Of a stretch of DNA of 64,000 nucleotides, positions 16,587 through 25,944 are shown one piece after another. Origin of the DNA: JAISGQ01 sp045534445 (lineage in GTDB: Bacteria; Bacillota; Clostridia; Oscillospirales; Acutalibacteraceae). Within the stretch, counting starts at the first letter, position 1. The number at the start of each line of letters is the position of its first letter. The stretch covers positions 1 through 64,000 of the forward strand of contig JAZSJQ010000057.1 in the NCBI GenBank assembly GCA_045534445.1, given 5' to 3'. The position numbers and the translations under genes are program-made. Below the pieces are notes generated by a model. It was given only the letters and a program-made list of their open reading frames with translations, did not search any database and was not told the origin of the DNA.

Positions 16587-17986
16587 CAATCATCGAAATA
16601 TGCCTCAAGCGCCTCTCTCATATGACCTGCGGTTTTATAGCGTTCCTCAGGCCTCGCAGCGCAGGCTTTATGTATTATCCTCATAAGCTGTTCACTGCAA
16701 TTTACAGCTATCGGGAATTTTTCACCCTGAATACGCCTGACCTTTGCATTTCTTCTGTCTGATGCAGTCGGAATAAACGGGGCTGTCGGAACAAACGGCA
16801 GTTCTCCTCTGTTGAGCAATGAATACATAGTCAAGCCCAGTGCATAAATGTCAACGGTACTGTCATATCTGGTATAGCCTGAATCACTTATGACCGCTGA
16901 GAGCAGCTCGGGCGCCATATAGTCAACCGTCCCTATGACCGTTGCGTAATCTCTGCCTTCAACAGGTCTTGTTATTCCGAAATCACAAAGCTTCCATCTG
17001 TCCCTGCCACGCAGAATATTGGACGGTTTTATATCTCTGTGAACCATTCCGCCGCTGTTGTGTATTCCCTCCAGAGCACGGCATATATCAATCGCCATAG
17101 CCGCTGCCATTTTCTCGTCTCTTGTTTCGCACGGTATCGGCTCAAGATATTCCATTGAAATCCATATGTACTTATCGTTATTGCACATCGTTATCCCGAA
17201 ATCGTACATCTTTACTGTATATTCATTCGACATAAAGCGCATCGCATTACTGCTTTCATTCAATGCCTTTTCCATCTTTTCGGCATCGTCTCCGACATTC
17301 ATCACCTTAAGAGCGCAGGCTTTTCCGTCATCTGCAGAAACTGCACGATATACAAACCCGTATGTTCCTGTATTTACATACTTTAAATCTCTCCATTTTG
17401 AACTGAAAGTCGGATTGGAAAGAAGAGCATTTTTCACCGTTTCTGCTGCGTGCTCTCTCCTGTCAGCGCTGTCGTTTCTCATAAGCTTAACAGAAATGCA
17501 TTCTCTGATTTCATCCAGATTGTTTCCACATTCGATTTCGCACATTTTCTTTATCTCTTCTGCTTCTGCCGCTTCATCTTCCTCTGTATACGGCATAAGC
17601 CTGTCAAGACCGAAAAGTACAAATCTGTTTCCTGCTTTCCGAATTGACGAATGAAGCTCCCTGGAAACAGCTCCAACACTTTTGAGAACCAATGCGGCAC
17701 AGCAGGCGGCATATGCGGTATAAAGAGAATGATTTGTAATCGCCTCACCCACGTCAGACGAAACTGCAATTATGCAATCATTCATTATTTCATAGCTGTC
17801 CACTCTGCACAGATATGATAATGGCTTTTTCTCAAGCTCATTAAGAACTGACTTTATAAACTCACTTTCAGGCAATACTGTCAGAGTTTTGGACACACCG
17901 TTACACAGGTCAACTGCAAGACATTCACAGGCGCTGTATTCAATATTGACTTCCAATCCCATTTTATTGGCTGCTATGCTGAGCAT
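16586..17986 (-). CDS. Soluble Ser/Thr protein kinase with unknown N-terminal domain
   Basis: This 466-residue protein has a complete Hanks-type kinase domain in its C-terminal part: VNTGTYGFVYRA (about 204-215), ALK Lys227, HRDIKPSN (Asp318, Asn323), DFG at 335-337 and APE at 358-360. No membrane helix is seen, so it is cytoplasmic. The first 195 residues are not recognised; an alternating strand/helix pattern with a Cys/Ala-rich helix (YTAYAACCAALVLK) and a region like PP2C termini is visible, but no motif is clear. It follows the 445-residue unknown gene with a 1-base gap and ends at a hairpin. Confidence 0.88.
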   Translation of the reverse strand: MLSIAANKMGLEVNIEYSACECLAVDLCNGVSKTLTVLPESEFIKSVLNELEKKPLSYLCRVDSYEIMNDCIIAVSSDVGEAITNHSLYTAYAACCAALVLKSVGAVSRELHSSIRKAGNRFVLFGLDRLMPYTEEDEAAEAEEIKKMCEIECGNNLDEIRECISVKLMRNDSADRREHAAETVKNALLSNPTFSSKWRDLKYVNTGTYGFVYRAVSADDGKACALKVMNVGDDAEKMEKALNESSNAMRFMSNEYTVKMYDFGITMCNNDKYIWISMEYLEPIPCETRDEKMAAAMAIDICRALEGIHNSGGMVHRDIKPSNILRGRDRWKLCDFGITRPVEGRDYATVIGTVDYMAPELLSAVISDSGYTRYDSTVDIYALGLTMYSLLNRGELPFVPTAPFIPTASDRRNAKVRRIQGEKFPIAVNCSEQLMRIIHKACAARPEERYKTAGHMREALEAYFDD

Positions 17987-17987
17987 A

Positions 17988-19325
17988 TTACATCTCTCCC
18001 GAAACAGTCCTCAGCGTTCTCAGAATATATTCCGACAGCGCATCGGGTATTCCTTTTTTTAAAATATCTTTTTTCATTAGAAAATACGAACACAGAACAA
18101 TATAATCTATTCTCCATCTTGGATATACAGGAGCCATACCCATTGCACGAAGCGCCGTTGAAATCACCTTCAGATACTCCTCAAAGGTAGGCATATCGGT
18201 AAATTCCTCCGACTCATCCAAAGTATTATTTTCAGGATGATATTCCTTTGAACAGTTAAGCGCAAGTATTGTAAGCAGAAGCGTGGTTCTGTCCGGCAGT
18301 GTATTTCCGTTTATAATATCATCGAGCACGCCTGACGAACGAAGGATTTCACCCAAGCTGTATTCTCCAAGCCAATACAACATCTGACTGTCTATCTCTC
18401 CGCATTCATCAAAATGCTTTATTGCATCCAGAACCCTAATTGCAATTCCCTTTTTTACTGTTCCGACGTTCTTTTTGTCATCTTCCTGCGTCCAGTCCAC
18501 GAGCTGTTCAAACAGGAATCTGCAGTTCTCCTTTGCGGTGTAATTCATCTCGTGCTCATCGAGCCTGTTCTCTTTCACAAATCTTAGCAGTTCTTCTTCA
18601 CTGCTTATTCTCTCGAGTTCGCTTGCCGCATACATTGTGTACACATCACGCTCTGCAGTCTCCAACGGCTTTGTATTCATAACTTTTTCAATCAGTTCAC
18701 AGGCGTGGTTCCAATTTTCAATATTACTCCTGCCGCCGCTGTTCGCAAGGCAGAAATAGTAAACTGCTTCATCGGGTCTTACAGCGTAAAGCGGTGGCTG
18801 TCTGCACGAAATAGTGAGAAAACGATTGGCATCCTTTTGTTTCTCTTCATATGTCAGTTGCTTTCCTTCCGGAAATATACGAAGTTCCAGTGCAAAACAC
18901 AGCTGTATATATGTGATTCGCTCAAGCTTTTGCACTTTTCCTGAAAGCCACGTGGTAATTCTGTGTCTTACCGTATCAGCGCTACTTCCCTCAGCTTTTT
19001 CAAAAAAATCAATAAGCTGTTTTTTGCAGAAGCACTGCTTGCATAATGTTGATACAGAACAACTGTGATTGATAAAATCTCTGTTTGTACTATTGGGATT
19101 ATCACAAAAAAACTGCTTCCACAATGCTTTTTTTGATTCTGTAAGCGAATTCGGCATATCCTTTTCCTTTGGGCACGGGTATGCCGAAAGAATAGCCTGC
19201 CAAAGCTCGTCTTTAAATTCTACGGATGCAAAGCTCCCACTTTTCAGAAACTCTTTGATTTTTGATGGTTCTGTATATTCTCCTGTTCCCAAAGCTTTCG
19301 TAATCTGCATTGTCAGTTCCATCAT
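17988..19325 (-). CDS. Unknown 445-residue protein in the kinase/phosphatase operon
   Basis: I do not recognise this family. It is a soluble, mostly helical protein. An early Cys-rich stretch (CSVSTLCKQCFCKKQ) is followed by a helix-turn-helix-like segment (DTVRHRITTWLSGKVQKLERITYIQLCFALEL), as in some XRE-type DNA-binding domains, then about 270 residues of helices like TPR-type or degenerate repeats. The ATG overlaps the PP2C stop (ATGA) and its stop is 1 base before the kinase start, so the three proteins are made together. It may be a kinase substrate, adaptor or output regulator; this is inference from position. Confidence 0.65.
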   Translation of the reverse strand: MMELTMQITKALGTGEYTEPSKIKEFLKSGSFASVEFKDELWQAILSAYPCPKEKDMPNSLTESKKALWKQFFCDNPNSTNRDFINHSCSVSTLCKQCFCKKQLIDFFEKAEGSSADTVRHRITTWLSGKVQKLERITYIQLCFALELRIFPEGKQLTYEEKQKDANRFLTISCRQPPLYAVRPDEAVYYFCLANSGGRSNIENWNHACELIEKVMNTKPLETAERDVYTMYAASELERISSEEELLRFVKENRLDEHEMNYTAKENCRFLFEQLVDWTQEDDKKNVGTVKKGIAIRVLDAIKHFDECGEIDSQMLYWLGEYSLGEILRSSGVLDDIINGNTLPDRTTLLLTILALNCSKEYHPENNTLDESEEFTDMPTFEEYLKVISTALRAMGMAPVYPRWRIDYIVLCSYFLMKKDILKKGIPDALSEYILRTLRTVSGEM

Positions 19326-20089
19326 TCAACCCTCGCAAGTATTATTGTTGTATTATCCACACCGCCGTTTTTCATTGCCTCGACGTACAATTCGGCAGAA
19401 GATGCTTCCGCTCTGAGCATCGCTTCAATCCTGTCATTATCAACACACTCAGTAAGTCCGTCGCTGCAAATCAGGAAAACATCTCCCGGAGAATAATCAA
19501 CATACTTTGCCGTCTCAAACTCAAGCATATTCACAGGCATTCCAAGAAACTGCAGTATTCTGTGACGCATCGGATGGCTACGCGCCTGTTTCTCAGACAG
19601 AAGTCCTGAATCAACATACATCTGCACTTCCGACTGGTCGTGTGATATCTGACAGAGTTTTCTTTTATGAAAGTGGTACACACGGCTGTCACCAACGTTT
19701 GCTATCATTGCTTTCCCGCCGAAAAGTCTCAGCACAGCCGCTGTACATCCGATTCTTATTGCACCTATCTGCTTTGCACCTTCCGCCACCAATGTGCTTA
19801 TATCTCTCAATGCAGAAAACAAGCCCTCTTCGTCTACATCCGTGCTGACTCGCGTCAGATTGCCGGCAGCAATTCTTGAGGCAAGCTCACCTGCCGCTTC
19901 GCCGCCCATTCCGTCACATACAGCCGTAAACAAGCCGCCGTTGCAGATGAACCTATATTCAAGCATCTCTTCTTCGCTTTTCTCTACTGCCGATTCATCA
20001 AGAAAAAATTCATTTACACAAAAGTTATCCTCATTATTTGCTCGCTTGATTCCTTTTCCGCAAGCCACATCGACGCTGAACCTGTCCAT
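19322..20089 (-). CDS. PP2C-family Ser/Thr protein phosphatase
   Basis: This 255-residue protein shows all metal-binding PP2C motifs: RANNEDNF, CDGMGGEAAGE, NVGDSRVYH, CSDGLTECV and GVDNTTIIL. It removes phosphate from Ser/Thr and should oppose the two kinases encoded downstream. Its length matches the minimal PrpC/Stp type. The ATG at 20089 follows GGAAGTGAT. It is the first gene of the operon. Confidence 0.93.
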   Translation of the reverse strand: MDRFSVDVACGKGIKRANNEDNFCVNEFFLDESAVEKSEEEMLEYRFICNGGLFTAVCDGMGGEAAGELASRIAAGNLTRVSTDVDEEGLFSALRDISTLVAEGAKQIGAIRIGCTAAVLRLFGGKAMIANVGDSRVYHFHKRKLCQISHDQSEVQMYVDSGLLSEKQARSHPMRHRILQFLGMPVNMLEFETAKYVDYSPGDVFLICSDGLTECVDNDRIEAMLRAEASSAELYVEAMKNGGVDNTTIILARVE

Positions 20090-20219
20090 TGTTTATCACT
20101 TCCATTCTGCAGCTGATTATAATTATATCAATAAACATCCACAAATTCAATGTACGGCACCGTCCTCCGCCATCATAATCCTCGCCCGACAGATAAACAA
20201 TATATCATTTGTTTGGGAT

Positions 20220-20924
20220 TTACTGTTCATCAATATAATACTTATCAATATACGCTGTCACTGTAGTAAGAGCATTCTTGTTGGAAATAAGCTGAATATA
20301 CTTTGTCTGTTCTTCGTTACCGAAGTAGTAAGTGCATCTTGACTTTCCGTTATCATCATTCATATCAGGAATACCAAATACAGCATCGACTTCCTCATTA
20401 GTAGAACCTATTCCAACATCGCCTACGTGGATTCCTCCGGCAACGTGAATATCAATGCCTCCGGTACCAAGCAGACCGGCGCCGAACTTATTGAACGAGT
20501 AGCCGATTATTGCAGCGTCGGAGTACTTAACTGTCTTCTCGGTATAATTTTTAACCATTATATCAAACAGATATCCCCTTTCGTTACTCAGTGTCACATT
20601 GATAACCTTGCCGGGTTCAATTGTGCCGTTCTCCAGCTCAGGTATAATGTTCCATCCTGCATCAGTAAAGGATACATATTCACAAGGGAAAGTGAATACA
20701 GTGCCGTCAACATAAAGTTCGAAATCCATTGGGTCATCAGAAAGGCCGTGATAATCAGGTTCAGGCTCAATATCTGCATCTGTGTCAAGTACGTCAGTGA
20801 AGGAGACATCAGTTGCAGAAATGTCAGTGGCAGATTCAACGGGAGCAGTCGTTCCAGTGTTTGCGCAGCCTGCGAAGCAGAGGAACATACAGATGGCAAT
20901 AATTAGTACGATTGTCTTTTTCAT
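20220..20924 (-). CDS. Lipoprotein of unknown function
   Basis: This 234-residue protein has a lipoprotein signal (MKKTIVLIIAICMFLCFAGC), an acidic Thr/Ser/Asp linker (about 22-60) and a C-terminal domain of mixed strands with a Gly-rich stretch (FGAGLLGTGGIDIHVAGGIHVGDVGIGSTNEEVDAVFG). The pattern IGSTNEEVDAVFG resembles SmpA/OmlA-like or DUF-type surface modules, but I cannot name it. The gene is unusual in having its ribosome site AGGAG 29 bases upstream with a 5-bp hairpin between it and the ATG. It shares the promoter element of the transpeptidase. Confidence 0.75.
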   Translation of the reverse strand: MKKTIVLIIAICMFLCFAGCANTGTTAPVESATDISATDVSFTDVLDTDADIEPEPDYHGLSDDPMDFELYVDGTVFTFPCEYVSFTDAGWNIIPELENGTIEPGKVINVTLSNERGYLFDIMVKNYTEKTVKYSDAAIIGYSFNKFGAGLLGTGGIDIHVAGGIHVGDVGIGSTNEEVDAVFGIPDMNDDNGKSRCTYYFGNEEQTKYIQLISNKNALTTVTAYIDKYYIDEQ

Positions 20925-20934
20925 AGTGTTGTTA

Positions 20935-20958
20935 CGGACTCTTTATGTCCGCACTCCT
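20935..20958 (-). promoter_or_regulatory. Ribosome site separated from ATG by a hairpin
   Basis: On the minus strand AGGAG (20958-20954) is followed by CGGAC, ATAAAGA and GTCCG (arms 20951-20947 and 20939-20935), then 10 bases to the ATG. Folding the hairpin would bring the ribosome site to a normal distance. Confidence 0.45.
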
Positions 20959-20973
20959 TTCTTTGTTTTCTCC

Positions 20974-21017
20974 ATATTATCACCATCTTTTCGCCTTGGA
21001 ATTTTCATCTACCGGAT
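20974..21017 (-). promoter_or_regulatory. Shared activator-type promoter (copy C)
   Basis: Minus strand ATCCGGTAGATGAAAA (21017-21002), then 29 bases from GGTAG to TAATAT (20979-20974). It lies upstream of the 234-residue lipoprotein. In the rest of the 342-base gap (20925-21266) I see only a short repeat of CATAGTGTTGT (20922-20932 and 21028-21038) and the terminator at 21197. Confidence 0.6.
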
Positions 21018-21196
21018 AAGATTTTTTACATAGTGTTGTCTTTGACTTATATTCTCAAAGCTCATCGCTTTATGTTAAACAGAAAAGATATTCCTACAGC
21101 TTTGGTCAGCAAATCGTTCAACTCACAAAATTATATTGATGTATCAGCGAAGCGAAATACTGAAGGCTTGATTCGGATTGATAGTCCGACAAATAA

Positions 21197-21227
21197 ATAA
21201 GCAGCTACTGCTCTTTAGTAGCTGCTT
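21197..21227 (-). terminator. Terminator of the methyltransferase gene
   Basis: A perfect 12-bp stem (TAAGCAGCTACT, 21197-21208, with 21216-21227) and 7-base loop; the minus strand continues TTATTTATTT. Confidence 0.8.
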
Positions 21228-21266
21228 ACGATTTAACACTCATATGTAACTGTAACGCTGTGAAAT

Positions 21267-21863
21267 TCAAATCAATGAAAAAATCACAATCCGTTCCCTT
21301 GAGTTATTCCCTTCAAACAAATCGCCACACTCTATCTCATCATAAAACATCAATTCGTCCACTGTCATAAGGTACGAAATATATTCGTCTGACGGATAGT
21401 AAAAAAGCAGATACATTTCCCTTGGGTCATCATAATAGGACTCTATGATTCTTGCCATTACTTTTCGAAGCAGCTCAACAGAAAATGGATTAAAAAAATA
21501 GCACCTGTTGACTTCTGTCGGCACGTTGTATTCTTCGGCTTTTACAGCTACAAACTCTGTATTTTCGCCTGATGCGGCAGTTTTTTGGTTTTCCAGTGCG
21601 CACTGATAAATCCGCTCGTCACATTCGACTCCTATTGTTTTTACTCTGAGCTGATGAGATAGGAAAAAATCCACTCTTCCCTTTCCGCAGCCATAGTCCA
21701 ATACTACGTCGTTTCTGCCTATAAAGCCGCTCTCTGCAAGCCGATTCAGAACAGTGTACGGTGTAGGTTCGTATGGATATCGGTACTGATCAGAATTTGA
21801 ATCGTCCCGCCCGATCGTATTAATTTTAAGACGCTTATCCCATGTATTTTCGTAATCTTTCAT
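21267..21863 (-). CDS. Small SAM-dependent methyltransferase
   Basis: This 198-residue class I methyltransferase has the SAM-binding motif VLDYGCGKGRVDFFLS (about residues 53-68), an acidic motif II (IGVECDERIY) and a substrate-side FNPF motif where DNA or protein methylases often carry (N/D)PPY/F. It resembles the small class I methyltransferases common in Clostridia; the substrate is unknown. It stands alone with its own terminator. Confidence 0.8.
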   Translation of the reverse strand: MKDYENTWDKRLKINTIGRDDSNSDQYRYPYEPTPYTVLNRLAESGFIGRNDVVLDYGCGKGRVDFFLSHQLRVKTIGVECDERIYQCALENQKTAASGENTEFVAVKAEEYNVPTEVNRCYFFNPFSVELLRKVMARIIESYYDDPREMYLLFYYPSDEYISYLMTVDELMFYDEIECGDLFEGNNSRERIVIFSLI

Positions 21864-21917
21864 TTTCTGCCTCTGTTAATAATATAAATTGGGATTTATC
21901 AAACTCACAAACTTTAA

Positions 21918-22523
21918 CTATGCAATAATCCTTTCTAAGTCATTTACGAATAAATCATAATCTCTATTGTCGTCATCATAAAGAATTGTAGCCATTCCCA
22001 TTTTTCTAGGAATAACTAAATTTTTCTCTGTATTATCAATAAACAAGCATTCACTGGCACTTATATCTAATACATCTAAAACATATTTGAATATACTATC
22101 ACTGTCCTTACCCGAATGCAAATTTGCAGAAATTGCAATAACATCGAAGTATTCCTTTAATCCTCTATATTCAAGAATTGTGTTAATTCTATCGCATTTG
22201 TTATCTGTTATCATTCCAACAAAATATTTTCCCTTTAATTCTTTCACCAAAGTAATCATCTTTTCATCAAGACGAGTCGCTCTAAAAGAATCAATTAAGA
22301 TATCATAATCAATATTTTGTCCTAAGGATTTGCAAAACTCTTGCCATATTTCTAAATGTGTCGTTTCTCCTAACAGTAACTGTTTATTATATTTATAATA
22401 GCACGTTTTCACATCTTCTAATGGTATGCCACTAATATCGGAAAGATAATTTGTTATTGATGTTGAACCTGTTTTGTCTATTGTCAAAACTCCATCAAAA
22501 TCAAACAATACTGCTTTTATCAT
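21918..22523 (-). CDS. HAD-superfamily phosphatase
   Basis: This 201-residue haloacid-dehalogenase-like hydrolase has motif I DFDGVLT (nucleophile Asp at the N-terminus), motif II (GMITDNKCDR) and motif III/IV (CLFIDNTEKNLVIPRKMGM). The small helical cap is that of subfamily I (beta-phosphoglucomutase or pyrophosphatase-like). Two ATGs are possible; I chose 22523 because GGAGAA is 8 bases upstream, whereas it almost touches the ATG at 22529. Base composition is more AT-rich than its neighbours, which may mean recent acquisition. Confidence 0.85.
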   Translation of the reverse strand: MIKAVLFDFDGVLTIDKTGSTSITNYLSDISGIPLEDVKTCYYKYNKQLLLGETTHLEIWQEFCKSLGQNIDYDILIDSFRATRLDEKMITLVKELKGKYFVGMITDNKCDRINTILEYRGLKEYFDVIAISANLHSGKDSDSIFKYVLDVLDISASECLFIDNTEKNLVIPRKMGMATILYDDDNRDYDLFVNDLERIIA

Positions 22524-22680
22524 AATCATTTCTCCTGATACAAATTCAAGTTTATCCTATAATTATTATATCAGCATATCCCACTTTTTTCAATCCGATA
22601 CCGGGATACTGTTTTCATTCCTGAGTTATATGTTTTCCTATGGCACTATCACTGGTATTGATATGTAAAACACCATAAAC

Positions 22681-22719
22681 AAGCAAAGAGCTGACCGGAA
22701 ATCAGTCAGCTCTTTGCTT
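22681..22719 (-). terminator. Terminator of the XRE regulator gene
   Basis: A perfect 15-bp stem (AAGCAAAGAGCTGAC, 22681-22695, with 22705-22719) right after the regulator's stop. Confidence 0.8.
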
Positions 22720-22727
22720 ATCAGGTT

Positions 22728-23606
22728 TTATTCCATGCAGTCAATGACCATTTCGGAGCGGATGCCCGAAACACCGATAACACACTCACCCTCTGTGCAG
22801 AAAGGCTCATTACACACTGTGCCGTTTTTTCTGTAAACAACAGAACATTTTCTGCCGTTGTTCTCGATTTTATATGTGTTGGGATCGGATATATGTACTA
22901 TTGAGTTTGCACAGAACTGATTTACATCAAGCTTTGTGCAGTTTCCTTCTATGGTAATATCATAGTCGGTTTTTGATGTAAGCTCTACACTTCCGATTAC
23001 ATCTCTGATATACACATACTGTGCGTCGCCGTCATATTCAAGTCGGTCAAGACGAAGGTTTTCGATATGCAACTCCTTTACTGAAGCATCTATCTCACAG
23101 TGATTTGTATAATCGGCAGGCAGAGATATCACAACATCCACAGAGGACTCAGCTTCATAACGGCTTATGCCCTTTCTGACGGTACAATCAACATCAATTC
23201 TGTTCTTTTTTTCGTCAAGCTTGATTTTATACAGTGAGCTTAAGTTTTCGAGGGTTTCTGACTGCAGCTTTATGTGTATCTTCTCATCACTGCCCGATGT
23301 TATAAGCACACTTCTTGCACTGCCCATACGGATATCAAAGTGCTTGTCGCCGTCGATATCATATACGGTTTCACTTTCGTAGAATGTTTTCTTGCGGCTC
23401 TGGAGCTGTGATTCCTGAAGCACCAGTTCATCAAGGGTTACCTTGAATATTTCCGCAAGGATAACCATGTTTTCTATATCAGGCAAGCCTTTTTTTGTCT
23501 CCCATTTGGTTATTGCCTGACGGGACACACCGATTTTCTCGGCAAGCTGTTCCTGAGAAAGGCCCTGCGAGGTTCTTATCTGCTTTAATCTGTCTCCAAA
23601 ATCCAT
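22728..23606 (-). CDS. XRE-family regulator with C-terminal beta-sheet (DUF4097-like) domain
   Basis: This 292-residue protein has an N-terminal XRE helix-turn-helix (LKQIRTSQGLSQEQLAEKIGVSRQAITKWETKKG, cited by its ends: about residues 7-40) and a C-terminal part of repeated strands like DUF4097 adhesin-type beta helices (IHIENLRL, VELTSKTDYDI style; about 95-260). It lies 15 bases after the permease gene and is probably in the same operon, so it likely controls the exporter. The beta domain may sense a ligand or the transporter; that is inference. Confidence 0.85.
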   Translation of the reverse strand: MDFGDRLKQIRTSQGLSQEQLAEKIGVSRQAITKWETKKGLPDIENMVILAEIFKVTLDELVLQESQLQSRKKTFYESETVYDIDGDKHFDIRMGSARSVLITSGSDEKIHIKLQSETLENLSSLYKIKLDEKKNRIDVDCTVRKGISRYEAESSVDVVISLPADYTNHCEIDASVKELHIENLRLDRLEYDGDAQYVYIRDVIGSVELTSKTDYDITIEGNCTKLDVNQFCANSIVHISDPNTYKIENNGRKCSVVYRKNGTVCNEPFCTEGECVIGVSGIRSEMVIDCME

Positions 23607-23621
23607 TATATGTTCCTCCGT

Positions 23622-25943
23622 TTATTCCTTGATAAGTGAGTATGCGGATATTTTACGAATCGGCAGTGTCAGGCAGATGCTGATGACGAAATTCATAGCA
23701 ATCAGCACTGCGGCAAAAATCATCAGGAATGCAAATGAAAGCTCCATGTTGTTCTTGACCGCACCGACAGATGTGAAAATTATACCGTTGATATAAGGCA
23801 TATAAATCATGCCGAGAGCGGAAGACATAAGCACTGCAAGGATTGTTACCGGCAGAAAGCTGCCTGCTGTCTGCAGCATGAGCTGACCGCTTGTATATCC
23901 CATTGCCTTGTATATGCCAAGCTCCTGCTTTCTTCTGACAAGCAGCGACTTTATGACGATGTACAGAATGAACAGCACTATCAGCATTGTCAGAATGAAT
24001 ATAACTGCAATGATCACTGCACTGATGCTCATGTACATCTCCTGTGTTGTCTGAGTCATTTTCTGTGAGTCTATTGCTTTTGCAATAAGTTCTGTGCTGT
24101 CGTATCGGCTGATGACTTTTTCTGCTGAGACACCCTCATTTAGGTAAACATACAGTGAAGGCATGGGATTTTCTCCGCAGAGAGATTCATAACCATCGGT
24201 TGTCAGCTCGCATACGCTGCCCTGATAGTTTACACTCTGGATAAAGCCTGTGATTTTATATGTGTTTATTTTCTCGCCGTTTTCAAGTGTAACAGTGTCA
24301 CCTATATTATAATCCCCTTCAAAGGCACTGCCAAGAGCAATTTCATTCTTTTCACGGGGATTGCTGCCAAGATAACAAAGGTCGTTTGTCACACGGGAGA
24401 AATCCTCGCAGACAAATGTTGTTACTGCAGAGCTTTCGATGTTTACATTTGCTGTTGAATATTCCAGCACATCACGCACATCTGAATCGAGCTTAAGGTT
24501 ATCAGAAAGATGTTCTGTGTCGGCTTTATCAGTTACAAAAATAACATCGGGTGTTTCTTCCGAGAGAGTTGACATGAAGTTTTCAGGCTTGATTACAACG
24601 TTATAGAACAGTGTACCTGAGAATGCAACCAGTACGGTCAGGACGAAAGAAACGAAGAACAGCAGTATATTCTGCTTTTTATTTGCACACATCTGTTTGA
24701 GGACAAGACGGACAGATGTACTGAATCTTGTTTTCTCAAGGGGAAATGGATTGGTTTTTCCGTTTCCTGCTTTGCCTGTGCCTCTGATTGCACTTATAGG
24801 CTGTATCTTTCTGATTCGCTTTGCGGCACTGACGGTAAATGCAAATACTATGAACATTGGGATAATAATTGCGATAGCAAGACCGCCAAAATCAAAGGCA
24901 AGGTCAAAAGAGAAGCCTGACTGCATGGTAAGGAAAGATGCGAGTGCGGGAAGTATGGCATATGAAAGCATCATACCAATAACAGCACTTATAACCGTTA
25001 CAAGCATATAAGGAATCACAAGGCTTGCAATGATCATGTTACCTGTATAGCCCATGGCTTTCAGCACGCCCATACTGACCATTTCGTCTTCGATGGAATT
25101 ACTGATTCGGAACTTGCTGAGGAACACACTGACAAGAAGTATGACCGCCGCAAACGCAATAAGAATGAGAATCAGCAGACTGCACACCATTGTTCTTGTG
25201 TCTTTGGTGGAATCACTGTCGTTTGAAGCAAGCATTGCAACGCCTCTGCGTTCAAGAATATTGCCTGTTTCGTTTTTAATGTTCTCAACAGAGGCTGACT
25301 CATCTGTTACAAGCGAATATTCAACTATGGCATTATCTATATTGGCTGCGAGGAAATCTTTGTAGGCACTATCGGAAAGATATGCTCCCATCATGCCCTT
25401 GCCGTAGTTGCCGTACTGCATTTCTTCTGCCGTTCCTGCAACGAAAAAATTGTACTCTTTGCCGTTTACTTCGTAAACTATCTCATCACCGACAGAAAAC
25501 TCGCCGAAGTTAGCTACATAGAAAGGCAGGTATATTGCAGGCTCCGATATATTATCGGACTCTCCCCTGATATCAAGTCGGTTCACACTTCGCTCGTCAT
25601 CAATATTGTAAAACACGGTGTTCATATCGAAATCGGTGCCTCTGAAATCTTTTATCACAGCTTCGGTATAAATTGCCCTGTGTGACTCGACTTTGCTGAT
25701 ACCTTCGATAGTATTAAACTCGTCGGTAAGTTCTGCAGTATTCTGTATTTCAGGTATATATACATTTATTGACGCTGTGTTCAGTTCATCGAATTTTGCA
25801 TCATATGCCTTATCCGTCTGAAACGCAAGTACCATTGCAAGATTAAGCATAAATGCGGTGAACATGACAATGAGTCCGAATGAAATATATGAGCCTTTGT
25901 CTTTTTTCAGATTGTGGAGAATCTGTGTGTATATCTTTTTCAT
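23622..25943 (-). CDS. FtsX/MacB-type ABC transporter permease
   Basis: This 773-residue permease has one N-terminal membrane helix (ISFGLIVMFTAFMLNLAMVLAF), a large extracellular domain, three helices, a fourth membrane-entry segment, a second extracellular domain and three terminal helices: the 2x(FtsX) layout of peptide/antibiotic exporters or detoxification pumps. The conserved GVLKAMGYTG and GIYKAMGYTSGQ turns precede membrane helices in both halves. I chose the ATG at 25943 (MKKIYTQIL); the upstream extension overlaps the ATPase. It follows the ATPase gene by 1 base. Confidence 0.9.
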   Translation of the reverse strand: MKKIYTQILHNLKKDKGSYISFGLIVMFTAFMLNLAMVLAFQTDKAYDAKFDELNTASINVYIPEIQNTAELTDEFNTIEGISKVESHRAIYTEAVIKDFRGTDFDMNTVFYNIDDERSVNRLDIRGESDNISEPAIYLPFYVANFGEFSVGDEIVYEVNGKEYNFFVAGTAEEMQYGNYGKGMMGAYLSDSAYKDFLAANIDNAIVEYSLVTDESASVENIKNETGNILERRGVAMLASNDSDSTKDTRTMVCSLLILILIAFAAVILLVSVFLSKFRISNSIEDEMVSMGVLKAMGYTGNMIIASLVIPYMLVTVISAVIGMMLSYAILPALASFLTMQSGFSFDLAFDFGGLAIAIIIPMFIVFAFTVSAAKRIRKIQPISAIRGTGKAGNGKTNPFPLEKTRFSTSVRLVLKQMCANKKQNILLFFVSFVLTVLVAFSGTLFYNVVIKPENFMSTLSEETPDVIFVTDKADTEHLSDNLKLDSDVRDVLEYSTANVNIESSAVTTFVCEDFSRVTNDLCYLGSNPREKNEIALGSAFEGDYNIGDTVTLENGEKINTYKITGFIQSVNYQGSVCELTTDGYESLCGENPMPSLYVYLNEGVSAEKVISRYDSTELIAKAIDSQKMTQTTQEMYMSISAVIIAVIFILTMLIVLFILYIVIKSLLVRRKQELGIYKAMGYTSGQLMLQTAGSFLPVTILAVLMSSALGMIYMPYINGIIFTSVGAVKNNMELSFAFLMIFAAVLIAMNFVISICLTLPIRKISAYSLIKE

Positions 25944-25944
25944 G

